Source: Desulfobotulus mexicanus
GTDB taxonomy: Bacteria; Desulfobacterota; Desulfobacteria; Desulfobacterales; ASO4-4
Reading direction: 5' to 3'
DNA length: 64,000 nucleotides
NCBI RefSeq assembly: GCF_006175995.1
Contig: NZ_VDMB01000015.1
Location: forward strand, 1-64,000
Under the pieces are notes generated by a model. That model ran no database searches. It was not told the DNA's origin and saw nothing but the letters and a program-made list of their open reading frames with translations. The position numbers were made by a program, and so were the translations under genes. Positions 63,627 through 64,000 of the stretch are shown piece by piece. Within the stretch, counting starts at the first letter, position 1; each line of letters starts with the position of its first letter.

Positions 63627-64000
63627 ATGAAAAAAATGGTGTTAGGTTGTTTGATGGGATTAATGCTCATTTTTTGGAGTTTTTCTCTTTATGCAAGTAA
63701 TATTTTGGGGACTCCATTTCAATTAGATATCCAGGCTGAGATAACAGGACCCCATGTGACTATGACAGAGAATGGGAAGTTGAATTTTGGTAAAATACTG
63801 CCTCACCATACTACTGAGGGTGGTTATAAAATAGATGTTAGCTCATCAGTAAAAAATTTGCCTAATCCTTCATCTATGATTCATGGAGTCACCAATTTTA
63901 CGGGAGGTACTGTAGGTTCTAATCCTATAATCGTCGTAGATGCCTCTGCACGTCAACATGGTGGCTTTATTTTAACGAGTACTCAGGGTGATATTAATGT
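63627..64000 (+). CDS. secreted DUF4402-like protein, 3' end beyond the window
   Basis: The frame starts at the ATG at 63627 behind GGGAGGTTGTT and stays open to the edge (124 codons seen). The first 24 residues are a signal peptide (MKKMVLGCLMGLMLIFWSFS, cleavage near LYA-SN). The mature part is strand-rich with ENGKLNFGKILPHHTTEGGY and a later HGGFILTSTQGD. This fits the DUF4402 pattern L-x-F-G-x-x-x-P...G-x-F-x-(V/L)-x-G of fimbria-like secreted proteins. It is much more AT-rich than its neighbours, suggesting transfer. The family call is tentative. Confidence 0.55.
   Translation, partial: MKKMVLGCLMGLMLIFWSFSLYASNILGTPFQLDIQAEITGPHVTMTENGKLNFGKILPHHTTEGGYKIDVSSSVKNLPNPSSMIHGVTNFTGGTVGSNPIIVVDASARQHGGFILTSTQGDIN

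Overview
The window looks like part of the chromosome of a Gram-negative anaerobe of the Desulfobacterota (sulfate-reducer-like delta-proteobacteria). This is inferred from gene content: an NfnAB electron-bifurcating transhydrogenase, a Mrp-type cation/proton antiporter operon with three large subunits, a ~600-residue acyl-CoA dehydrogenase with FadN-type beta-oxidation genes, a 4Fe-4S protein divergent from a Crp/Fnr regulator, CpxRA, and a sigma-54-linked nitrogen cluster. No rRNA, tRNA or CRISPR array was recognised.

Layout. (1) 1-5.0 kb is an AT-rich accessory segment that reads as a small cluster of integron gene cassettes without an integrase. It holds two attC-like sites with extrahelical bases and two identical 159-bp hairpin-rich repeats that both begin at a cassette GTT. 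The cargo is an iron-sulfur-flavoprotein-like gene, a four-gene ABC-three-component (ABC-3C) conflict operon and a PIN-domain gene. (2) 5.3-14.4 kb carries stress and redox genes: cupin, an orphan cydD, cpxA-cpxR with a perfect CpxR box, a small membrane peptide followed by ECF sigma, zinc-finger anti-sigma and Hsp33, then a ferredoxin/Crp-Fnr divergon with a perfect FNR-type palindrome. (3) 14.8-25.2 kb holds an acyl-CoA dehydrogenase, tatA, MoxR and VWA genes, tatD, nfnA-nfnB, an O6-alkylguanine-DNA alkyltransferase and a cNMP-domain protein. (4) 25.3-32.9 kb is a nine-gene Mrp antiporter operon. (5) 33.2-39.2 kb is a peptide ABC transporter operon. (6) 39.1-47.2 kb holds a CorC-type exporter, an rRNA methyltransferase, a DMT exporter, a Na/Pi cotransporter, ssb and two paralogous small proteins of unknown function. 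(7) 47.5-51.3 kb is a FadN-type hydratase/dehydrogenase plus thiolase. (8) 51.5-60.9 kb is the nitrogen cluster gdhA, glnD, amtB, glnB, glnA and a NifA-like activator, with a sigma-54 promoter upstream of glnD. (9) 61-64 kb has an OmpA/TSP3 outer-membrane protein, a shikimate kinase and, at the edge, a secreted DUF4402-like protein.

A family of nonautonomous insertion elements runs through the core region: three clear copies, two degenerate copies and several relics. They have about 20-bp terminal inverted repeats starting GTAA and, where intact, 8-bp target duplications, as in the IS66 family. Three of them lie between genes that normally form tight operons (moxR/VWA, nfnA/nfnB, peptide-binding protein/permease). 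The most interesting regions are the cassette-borne ABC-3C system with its duplicated 159-bp leader, and this MITE family.
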